The translations under genes and the position numbers were made by a program. Source: DASRCB01 sp035653295 (GTDB lineage Bacteria; Acidobacteriota; Terriglobia; Bryobacterales; Bryobacteraceae). From it: a stretch of 29,008 nt of DNA. The stretch covers positions 1 to 29,008 of the forward strand of contig DASRCB010000088.1 in assembly GCA_035653295.1 (NCBI GenBank), read 5' to 3'. Positions 16,508-23,959 of the stretch are shown one piece after another (positions within the stretch are counted from its first letter, which is position 1; the number at the start of each line of letters is the position of its first letter). The notes under the pieces are model-generated. The model was given only the letters and a program-made list of their open reading frames with translations, made no database searches and had not been told where the DNA came from.

Positions 16508-16909
16508 GTCTGAGTGCTCCAATGAGAAGGGACGGAATTGTTGGCCTGGGCCGACCGCGTGCTGGGACACGAAGACCCGGCGAAATTGGCTGTTTCCTCT
16601 AGTGTAAACGATCAGGCACTAATAACGTTACGGGGATTGGATGTAGGCAGTTCGACAGAAGATTCGATCGAGGAACGGGAGTGGCAGGCTGATGAGCCGG
16701 GGTGCATGCTGTTGTTTCTTATGGTTGGGATCGTAAGGTCCGGTTGTGGGGAGGCCGGCCGCTTCAACCTTTCTTTATGTGCGCCCGATGGCGCTGGCTC
16801 GTCCGGCGAGAACCGCGAGCACCGCGCGTAAGTTATTGAATTAATTGCGTTCCGCATCGCGCGGGCCTTCGGCCCTTGCCTGCCGGCCAAAGGCCGGCGC
16901 TACACAGAA
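16508..16909. other. Intergenic region (402 bases) between xerC and the RND operon
   Basis: No convincing gene is seen. Its minus-strand right side would hold the end of the xerC transcript and its left side the RND operon promoter. Near 16601-16606 the minus strand reads TACACT, a possible -10 hexamer, but no good -35 sits 17 bases before it. The right end carries the two hairpins listed separately. A 92-residue minus-strand frame that begins inside those hairpins has the composition of a chance frame. Confidence 0.6.
16863..16898. repeat. Two adjacent GC-rich hairpins, REP-like
   Basis: GGGCC-TTC-GGCCC at 16863-16875 and GCCGGCC-AAA-GGCCGGC at 16882-16898 are two perfect hairpins six bases apart, starting 12 bases beyond the xerC stop codon at 16910. 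They have the look of the dispersed intergenic palindromes of many GC-rich bacteria. A role in ending the xerC transcript is possible. Copy number cannot be judged from one window. Confidence 0.55.
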
Positions 16910-17806
16910 TCAGGCTTTGGGGTGGGCCTTGTCGTAGACCGCCAGAAGGTCGGTCAGCGAGACCTGCGTGTATTTCTGAGTCGTGGACAGGCGCGAGTGG
17001 CCGAGCAATTCCTGAATGGCGCGCAGGTCGGCGCCGTCGCTGAGCAGGTGGGTGGCGTAGGCGTGCCGCAGAGAGTGGGGGTGCAGCGAGCTGTCCTGAA
17101 GCAGCATCGCGGCATAGAACTTCACGATCCGCCGCACATCGCGATCGCTGATGCGCGTGCCGCGGCGGTTCAGAAAAACAGCGCGCTCGTCCGGCGCCGC
17201 CTCGCGGATGGCGAGATATGCGGCCAGCGCATCGGCCGCCTTCGAGCCGAACGGCACCTGGCGTTCCTTCCTTCCCTTCCCGCGGACCCGCAGCCAGCGC
17301 TCGGACGAGTCGATGTCGTCCAGGTTCATGCCCACGAGCTCGCTGGCGCGCAGGCCGCAACCATAGAGCATCTCGAAGATCGCCAGGTCGCGTTTGGGAA
17401 AGGGCGTGTCCAGCTGATTCGAGGCGACGCCGTCCACGAGGTTGTTGGTCTGCTCCGCGGTGGGCACGCGCGGCACCGTTTTCGGAGCTTTGGGTGTGCG
17501 GATCAGCCGCGCGACATTCTTGTCGATGAGGCCGCTGCGAAGCATGTGTTTGAACAGCGAGCGCACCGCCGCCAGCTTGCGGCGCATGCTCACGGCGGCG
17601 AGGTTCTGCTCGTAGAGGTGCGCCAGCCACTCGCGCAGGGCGAGCATGTCGAAATCGGCCGGGACAGGCGGCTCGCCTTCCGGTGGGGTGAAGTATGCGA
17701 GGAACTGCTCCAGGTCGGAGGCGTAATTGCGGATGGTGTGCGCCGACGCATTCTCGCGCCTCAGCTCGTCCAGAAACGCTTCGATCTGTTCTGCGAGAGC
17801 GCTCAT
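16910..17806 (-). CDS. xerC: Tyrosine recombinase XerC
   Basis: This 298-residue site-specific recombinase resolves chromosome dimers at dif with a XerD partner. All six catalytic positions are present: Arg153 in YGCGLRASE, Lys177 in RGKGRKER, His244 and Arg247 in HPHSLRHAYATHLL, His270 in ELLGHSR, and the nucleophile Tyr279 in TTQKYT. The N-terminal SAM-like DNA-binding domain covers about 1-100. The ATG at 17806 gives exactly the usual XerC length and overlaps the TGA of trmFO by four bases (ATGA). A longer start would add seven Arg-rich residues. It is treated as the chromosomal XerC rather than a phage integrase because it lies in the trmFO operon and no attachment site or mobile genes are near. 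Two hairpins follow its stop. Confidence 0.93.
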   Translation of the reverse strand: MSALAEQIEAFLDELRRENASAHTIRNYASDLEQFLAYFTPPEGEPPVPADFDMLALREWLAHLYEQNLAAVSMRRKLAAVRSLFKHMLRSGLIDKNVARLIRTPKAPKTVPRVPTAEQTNNLVDGVASNQLDTPFPKRDLAIFEMLYGCGLRASELVGMNLDDIDSSERWLRVRGKGRKERQVPFGSKAADALAAYLAIREAAPDERAVFLNRRGTRISDRDVRRIVKFYAAMLLQDSSLHPHSLRHAYATHLLSDGADLRAIQELLGHSRLSTTQKYTQVSLTDLLAVYDKAHPKA

Positions 17807-19161
17807 GCGGGAGCGCCGGCGAAGCACGTGAGGGCATCGAGCGCGCGGCGGCAGACCTCAGCGTGGCGGGCGCGTTTATCGTGGCGAAGCCGATGCCGCG
17901 TTTCTTCGTCCAGCGCGGGCAACAGATCGAAGGTGATGTTGGCCGGCTGGTAATTGCGCGCATCCGCGCCCGAGATGTAGCGGCACAGCGACCCGAGTGC
18001 GGTCTGCCGCGGAAATGAAAGCTGCTCTTCTCCCCGCGCCATCGCCGCGGCCTGCCACGCAGCCATGAATCCGGTGGCGATGGATTCCACGTATCCCTCA
18101 ACGCCGGAGATCTGGCCAGCAAACAGCATGCGCGGGTCGGCGCGAAGCTGAAGCTCCGGCGTGAGCAGCGCCGGACCGTTGATGTAGGTATTGCGGTGGA
18201 TCTGTCCGTAGCGCAGGAATTCGGCGCGCTCCAGACCGGGAATCAGGCGGAACACGCGCGCCTGCTCCGGAAACCGCATGTGGTTTTGAAACCCGACCAG
18301 ATTGTAACTGTCGGCCCGCATGTTCTCCTGGCGGAGCTGGACCGCGGCCCAGGGGCGGCGACCGGTGCGCGGGTCCGTGAGGCCCATCGGTTTCATGGGT
18401 CCGAATCGCAGCGTGTCGCGGCCGCGGCGCGCCAGCTCTTCGATCGGGAGGCAGGCCTCGAAGTAGCAGGCGTTGTCCTCCGCGATGTGAGAGGGCACGC
18501 TGCGCGCGGCGAGCAGGGCGTCCACGAACGCCTCGTACTGTTCGCGATTCATGGGGCAGTTGATGTAATCGCCGGAGTTGTCCATCGACTTGGCGTAGCG
18601 AGATGCGCGGAAAGCGATGGACATGTCGATGGAATCGGCCTCCACGATGGGGCTGATGGCGTCGTAGAAGAACAGGCGTTCGGCGCCGGTGAGGCGAGCG
18701 ATGTCCGCGGCGAGGGCGTCGCTGGTGAGCGGTCCGGAGGCGATGATCACAATGCCGTCGGGGAGGCTTCTCACCTCTCCGCGCCGCAATTCGATCAACG
18801 GATTCTCCTGGACGGCGCGGGTGACTTCGGCGGCGAAGATGTCGCGATCGACGGTGAGCGCCTGTCCGCCGGGAACGCGCGCCCGCGGCGCAATGTCGCC
18901 GATCAGGACGCAGCCGAGCCGGCGCAGTTCCTCCTTCAGCAGCCATGGGGCGCTGTCCGGCTGCTCGCTTTTCAAGGAATTGCTGCAGACCAGTTCGCCG
19001 AGGCGGTCGGTCCGGTGAGCCGGCGTCGCAACGAGCGGACGCATTTCGTGCAGCACGCAGCGGCAGCCCAGGCGGGCGAGCTGCAGCGCCGCTTCCGATC
19101 CGGCCAGACCGCCGCCGATGACCTGAACCGGCTGGTCACATTTTGTAAAGGATTCGTACAC
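17803..19161 (-). CDS. trmFO: Folate/FAD-dependent tRNA uracil-54 C5-methyltransferase
   Basis: This 452-residue flavoprotein makes 5-methyluridine at position 54 of tRNA, using methylenetetrahydrofolate instead of SAM. The FAD Rossmann motif is at the N-terminus (VIGGGLAGSEAALQLARLG, residues 14-32). The next signature is HRTDRLGELVCSNSLKSEQ; Cys59 here and Cys237 in FEACLPIEEL correspond to the two cysteines essential in the Bacillus subtilis enzyme (C53 and C226 as I recall). FGPMKPMGLTDPRTGRRP and the C-terminal GQISGVEGYVESIATG also fit. The ATG at 19161 lies 16 bases after the stop of the small membrane protein gene, and its stop overlaps the xerC start. The pairing with xerC is the known gene order in several phyla. 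Confidence 0.97.
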   Translation of the reverse strand: MYESFTKCDQPVQVIGGGLAGSEAALQLARLGCRCVLHEMRPLVATPAHRTDRLGELVCSNSLKSEQPDSAPWLLKEELRRLGCVLIGDIAPRARVPGGQALTVDRDIFAAEVTRAVQENPLIELRRGEVRSLPDGIVIIASGPLTSDALAADIARLTGAERLFFYDAISPIVEADSIDMSIAFRASRYAKSMDNSGDYINCPMNREQYEAFVDALLAARSVPSHIAEDNACYFEACLPIEELARRGRDTLRFGPMKPMGLTDPRTGRRPWAAVQLRQENMRADSYNLVGFQNHMRFPEQARVFRLIPGLERAEFLRYGQIHRNTYINGPALLTPELQLRADPRMLFAGQISGVEGYVESIATGFMAAWQAAAMARGEEQLSFPRQTALGSLCRYISGADARNYQPANITFDLLPALDEETRHRLRHDKRARHAEVCRRALDALTCFAGAPA

Positions 19162-19177
19162 GGCGGGTGCGCGGGCG

Positions 19178-19435
19178 CTAGCGCGCGCGGGATATCTTCC
19201 TGGCCTTCAGGAACGAGGTCACGCCGAAATACGCCAGGAACAGGCCAAACGCCACCGCCGTTACCAGCAGCGCCGTCCCACGGGTGGGATCGCTGCTGCG
19301 GCGAATCGCCCCGGCAATAATGGTGACCGATAGTACCAGGAACAAAAATCCGATCAGCTGGTTCCACAGTACCCGCATGGGCCGAATGATCCCCGGAAGA
19401 ACAAATCGGAGAAATTTTCCCGCTAGCGAAAACAT
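19178..19435 (-). CDS. Small membrane protein of unknown function
   Basis: This 85-residue protein starts at ATG 19435. It has a short amphipathic N-terminus (MFSLAGKFLRFVLPGIIRPM) and two membrane segments at about 27-44 and 54-75, joined by an Arg/Ser/Asp turn (RRSSDPTRG), and it ends KARKISRAR. I do not recognise a family. The reading frame continues without a stop far upstream, but that stretch has the composition of non-coding sequence, which is why I start here. It lies 16 bases before trmFO on the same strand, so it is probably the first gene of a trmFO-xerC operon. A membrane role linked to that operon is not implied. Confidence 0.6.
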   Translation of the reverse strand: MFSLAGKFLRFVLPGIIRPMRVLWNQLIGFLFLVLSVTIIAGAIRRSSDPTRGTALLVTAVAFGLFLAYFGVTSFLKARKISRAR

Positions 19436-19664
19436 GTCTCTGGTGATAGTGTATCGAGAAAGGCATGAGGACAGCTCGTGGCGAGGATGTCGAGGCGTAG
19501 TACTATCGGCCAGGCGGACGCCGCGGCTACTGAAGGTGAGGCATTCTGCCGATAAAGGGAGTGGCCGGCGAGGGGAGACGAAAAAGTCTGAAACTAGCGT
19601 CTTTCTGCGAACATCCAGTTGATTGGGGAGTAAGGTAGGAGAGGCCCGCGGAGAGGGGTGAAAC

Positions 19665-19982
19665 GTGGAAGATCGATTGAAGGAACTGATGCAGGAGTTG
19701 GGGAACGCGATCAACGAGTCGCTGTCCGACTCTGACCGCATTGCCGGCGCCATCGGCGAGATCAAGCGCGCCGGGTACGACGTCTTCCTCGTCCTCGAGG
19801 CAACGATCGGTTTCAACAAGCGCGACGAGAACGAAGAAGAAACCGAAGAAGCCGATGTGGTGGAAGCCGAGCCCCAGCCGAAGCCCCGGCGCAGAGCCGA
19901 GTCCGGGAAGATCAAGCTGACCTCGCAGGATCAGAAGTTCCTGCGCGCTCTGAAAATCGCAATCGACGAAGATAAGAGCTAG
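19665..19982 (+). CDS. Small acidic cytoplasmic protein, unknown function
   Basis: This 105-residue protein starts at a GTG (19665) preceded by GGAGAGGGGTG. The N-terminal half is helical (MEDRLKELMQELGNAINESL, then DRIAGAIGEIKRAGYDVFLV). The middle is a Glu/Asp-rich linker (KRDENEEETEEADVVEAE), followed by a Pro/Arg-rich patch. The end is a short helix starting TSQDQKFLRALKIAIDED. No membrane or signal segment is seen, and I do not recognise a family. The layout of a helical head, an acidic disordered linker and a terminal helix suggests a protein-binding small protein, but that is inference. Its TAG stop lies in a CTAG palindrome, and the stop of the convergent glycosyltransferase gene is read from the other strand of the same four bases. 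Confidence 0.75.
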   Translation: MEDRLKELMQELGNAINESLSDSDRIAGAIGEIKRAGYDVFLVLEATIGFNKRDENEEETEEADVVEAEPQPKPRRRAESGKIKLTSQDQKFLRALKIAIDEDKS

Positions 19983-21019
19983 CCCGGCTCCAGCAGCTCA
20001 CGGTAGACTGCCCAGGTTCGTTCCACAGTTTTGTTCCAGGAAAATTCGGTTGCTCGGGCTCGCCCGCGCTCGGCGAGCGTGGTGCGCAGATCGACGTCCG
20101 ACGTAATCTGCCGAAGCGCGTCCGCGATCGAATCTGAGGAGAACGGATCCACATAAAGCGCGGCATCTCCGGCCACCTCGGGCAGCGCCGCGCGATTTGA
20201 GACCACCGCCGCGACGCCATTGGCCATGGCCTCCAGCACCGGAATGCCGAATCCCTCATCGAGCGATGGGAAGGCCAGTACCGCCGCGCGCGACCATAAC
20301 CGCCGCAATTGTTCAGCGCTCACATATCCGGCGAGGTCGATATCGTTGCGGCGTGGGCTCTGCCGCACGGCTTCCACGGCCTCACCGGCTCCATAACCAT
20401 GCGAGCCTGCCAATACGAGCCTCCATTCTGAACCCACGCCTTCGAACGCGCGAACCAGACGCGTAACGTTCTTTCTCTTCTGAACGGCGCCCACAAACAG
20501 GATCAGCTTCTCGCGTTCCTGCTGCGGCACGACAACCGGCGGTAAGCGTACTCCGTGCGGCACGACGCGAATGCGTTGCGCGGCTATGCCGAGCAGGTCC
20601 GTAACCTGTGAGGCGGTGAACCTCGATACCGCGATGATCAGGTCGGAGCGCTGCGCGGCGCGGCGGGCCTGTTCGCTGAACCGCGCGCGGAACTCCGGCG
20701 TGGAGTACTCGCCGGTCATGACGAACAGATCGTGAAACGTGCTCACCACGTGCCGCCACGCGCCGCTGTCGACGCGCTGGTTCAGCGCGTGAAACAGGTC
20801 CGCGCTCCTGCTGACCCAGCCGTTCCACAGCAGCCCCACGCGCGCGTTCGGCGGATGCCTGTTTCGCATCCCGCGGACGAGGCGGTGCGGCCGGTACAGA
20901 AACCGAAATCGCTGGTCGGGATGAGCCGTGGCGAGACCGCTGAGCAGCTCGCGGGAGTAAACGGCAATGCCGCTGGGCTGGGGATCGAGGCTGTAGGTAG
21001 CGTCGAGGGCGACGATCAA
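19979..21019 (-). CDS. Glycosyltransferase family 1/4-like (GT-B)
   Basis: This 346-residue glycosyltransferase starts at a TTG (21019) that overlaps the TGA of the receiver gene (TTGA). The coding frame resumes right at IVALDATYSLDPQPSGIAVY, so this start is well supported. The N-terminal Rossmann half contains the acceptor-binding GIAVYSRELLSGL. The donor half contains LFVGAVQKRKNVTRLVRAF and then LAGYVSAEQLRRLWSRA. The GT4-type EX7E motif is in FPSLDEGFGIPVLEAMANG (about residues 265-283). It probably adds a hexose from a nucleotide donor to a surface or lipid-linked glycan. Translation coupled to a receiver protein is unusual. The donor and acceptor are unknown. Confidence 0.9.
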   Translation of the reverse strand: MIVALDATYSLDPQPSGIAVYSRELLSGLATAHPDQRFRFLYRPHRLVRGMRNRHPPNARVGLLWNGWVSRSADLFHALNQRVDSGAWRHVVSTFHDLFVMTGEYSTPEFRARFSEQARRAAQRSDLIIAVSRFTASQVTDLLGIAAQRIRVVPHGVRLPPVVVPQQEREKLILFVGAVQKRKNVTRLVRAFEGVGSEWRLVLAGSHGYGAGEAVEAVRQSPRRNDIDLAGYVSAEQLRRLWSRAAVLAFPSLDEGFGIPVLEAMANGVAAVVSNRAALPEVAGDAALYVDPFSSDSIADALRQITSDVDLRTTLAERGRARATEFSWNKTVERTWAVYRELLEPG

Positions 21020-21588
21020 TCTGCCAGCATAACGGTTTCGGCATCCGGCGCATGCGCGGCGACGCCAGCCACGTGAATGAGCGAGAGCAGACTGCCGTCG
21101 TCGGCCGCATCGGCGAGCGCTTCCGGGAGCACGGCAGAGACAGGGGGTTCGGCCGGCGCACGCAACGTATTCACGTACCGCTGCCGTTCGATGGCATGGT
21201 TCACCGATGTGGCCAGCGGAATGGCATCGAGCGCGTGCTTTGGCAGAAAGCTCTGCGCTCCCTGACGGAGCAGAAGGGCCGCAAAGGCCTCGTCCTCCTG
21301 ATCCGCCAGAATGACGATCGGCAGCGATCGGGCAAACTCCGAGACCTTTTGAAAGGTTTCGTGCGGAATCGGGCTGTCGGGAAGCGAGAGATTCAGCAGG
21401 ATGGCATCGAAAGCCCCATCGAAGATCAGATCGCAAGCGTCCCCGAGCGTGGCCGCTGGAGAGACGGCGAGTGCACGACCGGGCCATGCCCCGAGCGCGG
21501 CTGCTTCGTCGAGAGCCTCGCGAATGAAGAACAGGTCGCCGTCTTCATCCTCCACCAGCAGGATCCGGATTGGCGTGAGGTTTGCCAT
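21016..21588 (-). CDS. Stand-alone degenerate receiver-domain protein
   Basis: This 190-residue protein has a receiver fold from about residues 7-135: RILLVEDEDGDLF carries the acidic pair, and FLPKHALD keeps the invariant Lys. At the phosphorylation position the motif reads AILLNLSLPD: Asn66 (codon at 21393-21391) replaces the aspartate that accepts phosphate. The switch Thr/Ser is Ala, in IVILADQED. The rest resembles receivers of the GAQDYLxK type that precede kinases or cyclases. After the receiver come about 55 poorly defined residues with no output domain. It cannot be phosphorylated in the usual way, so it probably acts as a binding scaffold or is locked in one state; this is inference. 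It is 62 bases downstream of the sigma-54 activator and overlaps the glycosyltransferase start. Confidence 0.88.
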   Translation of the reverse strand: MANLTPIRILLVEDEDGDLFFIREALDEAAALGAWPGRALAVSPAATLGDACDLIFDGAFDAILLNLSLPDSPIPHETFQKVSEFARSLPIVILADQEDEAFAALLLRQGAQSFLPKHALDAIPLATSVNHAIERQRYVNTLRAPAEPPVSAVLPEALADAADDGSLLSLIHVAGVAAHAPDAETVMLAD

Positions 21589-21650
21589 CCGGCAATTTAG
21601 TGGGAGGCTGTCCCGATTTGTCTCGCACCTGGGAGGCTCGCCGCGCGCGC

Positions 21651-22754
21651 CTAGGCTTCGCCGGCTTCGAGCTGGTATTCCTTCAGCTTGCGATACAGCG
21701 TGGTGCGGCCGATGCCGAGCAGGTGGGCCGCGACGGCGCGGTCGCCGCGAGTATATTCGAGCGCCGCGACGATGGCCCGCTTTTCGAGTTCGCTGAGCGG
21801 CAGCACCGGGGGCTCGTCTTTCCCAACCGGAAGCAGCGGCACGGGATTCACAGCGGCGGGGGACGCCACGGGGGGCGCCGGAATCGCCGCGATGGCCTGG
21901 GATCGCCGCGCGACCACCTGATTCTGCAGCGCCGACGGCAAATCCATGACGTGGATCTGCGGGCCGGAGTTGATGGCCACCATGTGCTGTACGCAGTTCT
22001 CCAGCTCGCGCACGTTGCCTGGCCAGTCGTAGGAGAGCAGCGTTTCGAGGGTCTCCTGCGTGACCGTGTGCCCTTTGCCGTAGCGATTCAGGAAGTGCGC
22101 CAGCAGCGCCGGGATATCCTCGCGGCGGTCGCGCAGCGGCGAGAGGCGAAGGCTGACGACATTCAGCCGATAGTAGAGGTCCCGGCGAAATGTTCCCTTC
22201 TCCACTTCCTTGGCCAAGTCGCGATTCGTGGCAGCGATGATGCGGAAATCGGAGCGGCGCGTGACCAGCGAGCCGACCGGCCGGAACTCCTTTTCCTGGA
22301 GAACGCGCAGCAGCCTCGATTGCAGGTCCAGCGGCAGCTCGCCGATCTCATCGAAGAATGCCGTGCCGCCGTCGGCCAGCTCGATCAGGCCCGTCTTCTG
22401 TCCGATGGCGCCCGTGAACGCGCCGCGCGCGTGTCCGAAGAGCTCGCTTTCCATCAGCGGACCCACCAGCGACGAACAATCAATGGTGACGAACGGCCCC
22501 GCCGGGCTGACGTTGTGAATGGCGCGCGCGATCACTTCCTTGCCGGTGCCTGTTTCGCCAAGCAGCAGCACCGGCCAGTTGCCACGTCCCAGTTTCTCCA
22601 CGAGACGCATGATGTGGCGCAGGCGAGGCGACTGGCCGACCACAACATGCCGCTGATCTTCAGTTTGCGCGAGCATCGTCAGTACGGGTCCGTGGACGCG
22701 CAGCAGCGCGCCCGGGGCGCGCCCCGGAAAAACAGTAGTGGGCGCGACGCACAT
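21651..22754 (-). CDS. Sigma-54-dependent transcriptional activator without receiver domain
   Basis: This 367-residue bacterial enhancer-binding protein opens sigma-54 holoenzyme promoters. The AAA+ domain has Walker A GETGTGKE (residues 66-73), the sigma-54 contact loop GAFTGA (111-116), Walker B GGTAFFDEIGEL (129-140), and the arginine region FRRDLYYRLNV. The C-terminus (about 325-367) is a Fis-type helix-turn-helix ending RTTLYRKLKEYQL. The long Ala/Pro linker before it (about 285-315) is unusual in length. The N-terminal 27 residues hold no sensory domain. A second possible start is the ATG at 22676, giving MLAQTEDQRH, as in related proteins. It therefore probably works without direct phosphorylation; an accessory protein or the enhancer itself may control it. 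The next gene encodes a receiver alone. No sigma-54 promoter was found by eye. Confidence 0.95.
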   Translation of the reverse strand: MCVAPTTVFPGRAPGALLRVHGPVLTMLAQTEDQRHVVVGQSPRLRHIMRLVEKLGRGNWPVLLLGETGTGKEVIARAIHNVSPAGPFVTIDCSSLVGPLMESELFGHARGAFTGAIGQKTGLIELADGGTAFFDEIGELPLDLQSRLLRVLQEKEFRPVGSLVTRRSDFRIIAATNRDLAKEVEKGTFRRDLYYRLNVVSLRLSPLRDRREDIPALLAHFLNRYGKGHTVTQETLETLLSYDWPGNVRELENCVQHMVAINSGPQIHVMDLPSALQNQVVARRSQAIAAIPAPPVASPAAVNPVPLLPVGKDEPPVLPLSELEKRAIVAALEYTRGDRAVAAHLLGIGRTTLYRKLKEYQLEAGEA

Positions 22755-22880
22755 AAACTCTACCGGGAAATTCGGGATCGAGCAATCCAGGAAACAGTCG
22801 AGATGACCTTAGCAGGCCGGGTCAGGGCGCGGGATTCTCAGCCGCCTGCGCCAGGGTGTTTCACCAGGCGCTGCGGTCTT

Positions 22881-23609
22881 TCAATACCCGCCAGCCGCTG
22901 ATTGTGATTCAGCGCTCAGCGCGGGCTCGTCATCGGTGCGGACCACGAAACACTCGATCCTCTCAGCGGATGCGATACGCGCCGCCAGTTCGCTGGCATC
23001 GCTCATGGAGCGCAATCTTCCCACCAGCACGCGCCACAGCAGCCGGTCGCCCTCGCGCGGAGACATGATGGCCTCGCCATAGTGCGTTTGCAGATCCGCG
23101 GTGAGGCGAGCGGCGTGGCTGCGATCCATGAAGCCGCCGACCTGGACCGCGTACAGAGGCGGAGGCTGTTCGGAGCGCGGCGGCGCGGCGATGATATCCA
23201 GGCGCACCTGGGCGATGCCCGGGCCGATGAGATCGATGGCGCGCGCCGCGGCGTGCGAAAGATCGATGATGCGTCCGTCGACGAACGGACCTCGGTCGAT
23301 GATGCGTACGTCCACGGTTTTTCCGTTCGACAGGTTAGTGACGCGCACCCACGTGTTGAAGGGCAGCGTGCGATGCGCCGCGGTCATTTTCTCCATGTCG
23401 TAGATTTCGCCGTCGGCCGCGGGACGTCCGTGATAGGGATGCCCATACCAGCTGGCGATGCCCGTTTCCGTGCGCGGCGTCGTGCTGGGAGAAGGCATGG
23501 GAGCGGGCGTGGTCGCGAGGCCGCGTTTTTTTCGGCAGCCGCAGAGCACGATGGCGGCTGCTGAACCGGCGATGGCGAAGAATTCGCGGCGGCTGGTCAC
23601 TACGGGCAT
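22881..23609 (-). CDS. RlpA-like septal/peptidoglycan lipoprotein (DPBB and SPOR domains)
   Basis: This 242-residue envelope protein starts at ATG 23609, with GAGG about ten bases upstream; an upstream in-frame GTG (23633) was rejected. The N-terminus has both a twin-arginine pattern (SRREFFAI) and a lipobox LCGC at residues 22-25, suggesting a Tat-exported lipoprotein. The double-psi beta-barrel runs from about 48 to 135, with ASWYGHPYHGR, His79 in AAHRTLPF and Asp105 in IIDRGPF. These match the residues of RlpA, a lytic transglycosylase for peptide-free glycan strands in Pseudomonas. A SPOR-like domain (about 155-228) would bind denuded septal peptidoglycan. Family assignment is strong; enzymatic activity is inferred from the two conserved residues. 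It lies 126 bases upstream of the sigma-54 activator on the same strand. Confidence 0.92.
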   Translation of the reverse strand: MPVVTSRREFFAIAGSAAAIVLCGCRKKRGLATTPAPMPSPSTTPRTETGIASWYGHPYHGRPAADGEIYDMEKMTAAHRTLPFNTWVRVTNLSNGKTVDVRIIDRGPFVDGRIIDLSHAAARAIDLIGPGIAQVRLDIIAAPPRSEQPPPLYAVQVGGFMDRSHAARLTADLQTHYGEAIMSPREGDRLLWRVLVGRLRSMSDASELAARIASAERIECFVVRTDDEPALSAESQSAAGGY

Positions 23610-23755
23610 GCTAACGCGCCTCGCAGTCCGCACACAACAACAATTTCCGGCGCGAATGCTCTGAAACCGTCACGAACAGGAACCGATTGGAATGTTCCGG
23701 AGCATCGGAAGCAGCTCGATGAGGGCGCCGCCGGAGCGTAAGTGACATTTTTTGC

Positions 23756-23784
23756 TTGACTTTGATCGCGAACAACTTTATATA
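23756..23784 (+). promoter_or_regulatory. Sigma-70-type promoter of the Lys/Ala peptide gene
   Basis: TTGACT at 23756-23761 and TATATA at 23779-23784 are separated by 17 bases, in an AT-rich stretch that stands out against the GC-rich surroundings. The -35 matches consensus at five of six positions. The predicted start is near 23792, leaving a leader of about 50 bases. This is the best promoter in the window by eye. Confidence 0.8.
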
Positions 23785-23825
23785 TGAATCACACTGCCGT
23801 CCTTCGGGACTGCAAATTTGATGTC

Positions 23826-23833
23826 AGGGAGAA
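23826..23833 (+). promoter_or_regulatory. Ribosome binding site of the Lys/Ala peptide gene
   Basis: AGGGAGA ends about eight bases before the ATG at 23841. This spacing fixes the start codon and supports real translation of so short a gene. Confidence 0.75.
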
Positions 23834-23840
23834 TCAATCG

Positions 23841-23912
23841 ATGAAGAACGCTGCAAAGAAGGCTGCCAAGAAGGCTACGAAGAAGTCGGCCAAAAAGGCT
23901 GGCAAGAAGTAA
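23841..23912 (+). CDS. 23-residue Lys/Ala-rich basic peptide, histone H1-tail-like
   Basis: The gene runs from ATG to TAA, 24 codons. The product starts MKNAAKKAAKKATKK and ends SAKKAGKK: 11 of 23 residues are Lys and 7 Ala, in a regular KK-A-A/T/S/G rhythm, with no acidic or aromatic residue. This composition resembles the tails of eukaryotic histone H1 and the Lys/Ala-rich tails of bacterial proteins such as AlgP, BpH1 and HU-like proteins. Binding to DNA, RNA or membranes is therefore a guess. It has its own promoter, a good ribosome binding site and a strong terminator, so it appears to be a well expressed, independent gene. It is too short for ordinary gene finders. It is not clearly linked to either neighbour, and no signal peptide is visible. 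Homology could not be checked. Confidence 0.75.
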   Translation: MKNAAKKAAKKATKKSAKKAGKK

Positions 23913-23959
23913 GCCCTCCGCGCCGCGAGGCGCGCAGTCCAAGTCAAGGGTTCATGCAC

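Noticed and set aside
16612..16890. A 92-residue minus-strand frame in the gap after xerC
   Set aside because: It begins inside the hairpin repeats, has mixed composition rich in Ser/Pro/Arg, and has no family resemblance. I treat the stretch as intergenic.
16910..17806. The tyrosine recombinase as a mark of an integrated element
   Set aside because: Length, start overlap with trmFO and full catalytic set match the housekeeping XerC; no direct repeats, tRNA or phage genes are nearby.
19436..19664. A possible small structured RNA in the leader of the acidic protein gene (AGACG at 19576-19580 and CGTCT at 19598-19602)
   Set aside because: The arms are only five bases and compete with another four-base pairing (AGAC with GTCT at 19586-19589). 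This is too weak to call.
22755..22880. A sigma-54 promoter before the activator gene
   Set aside because: No GG-N10-GC element with the expected flanks could be found by eye on the minus strand.
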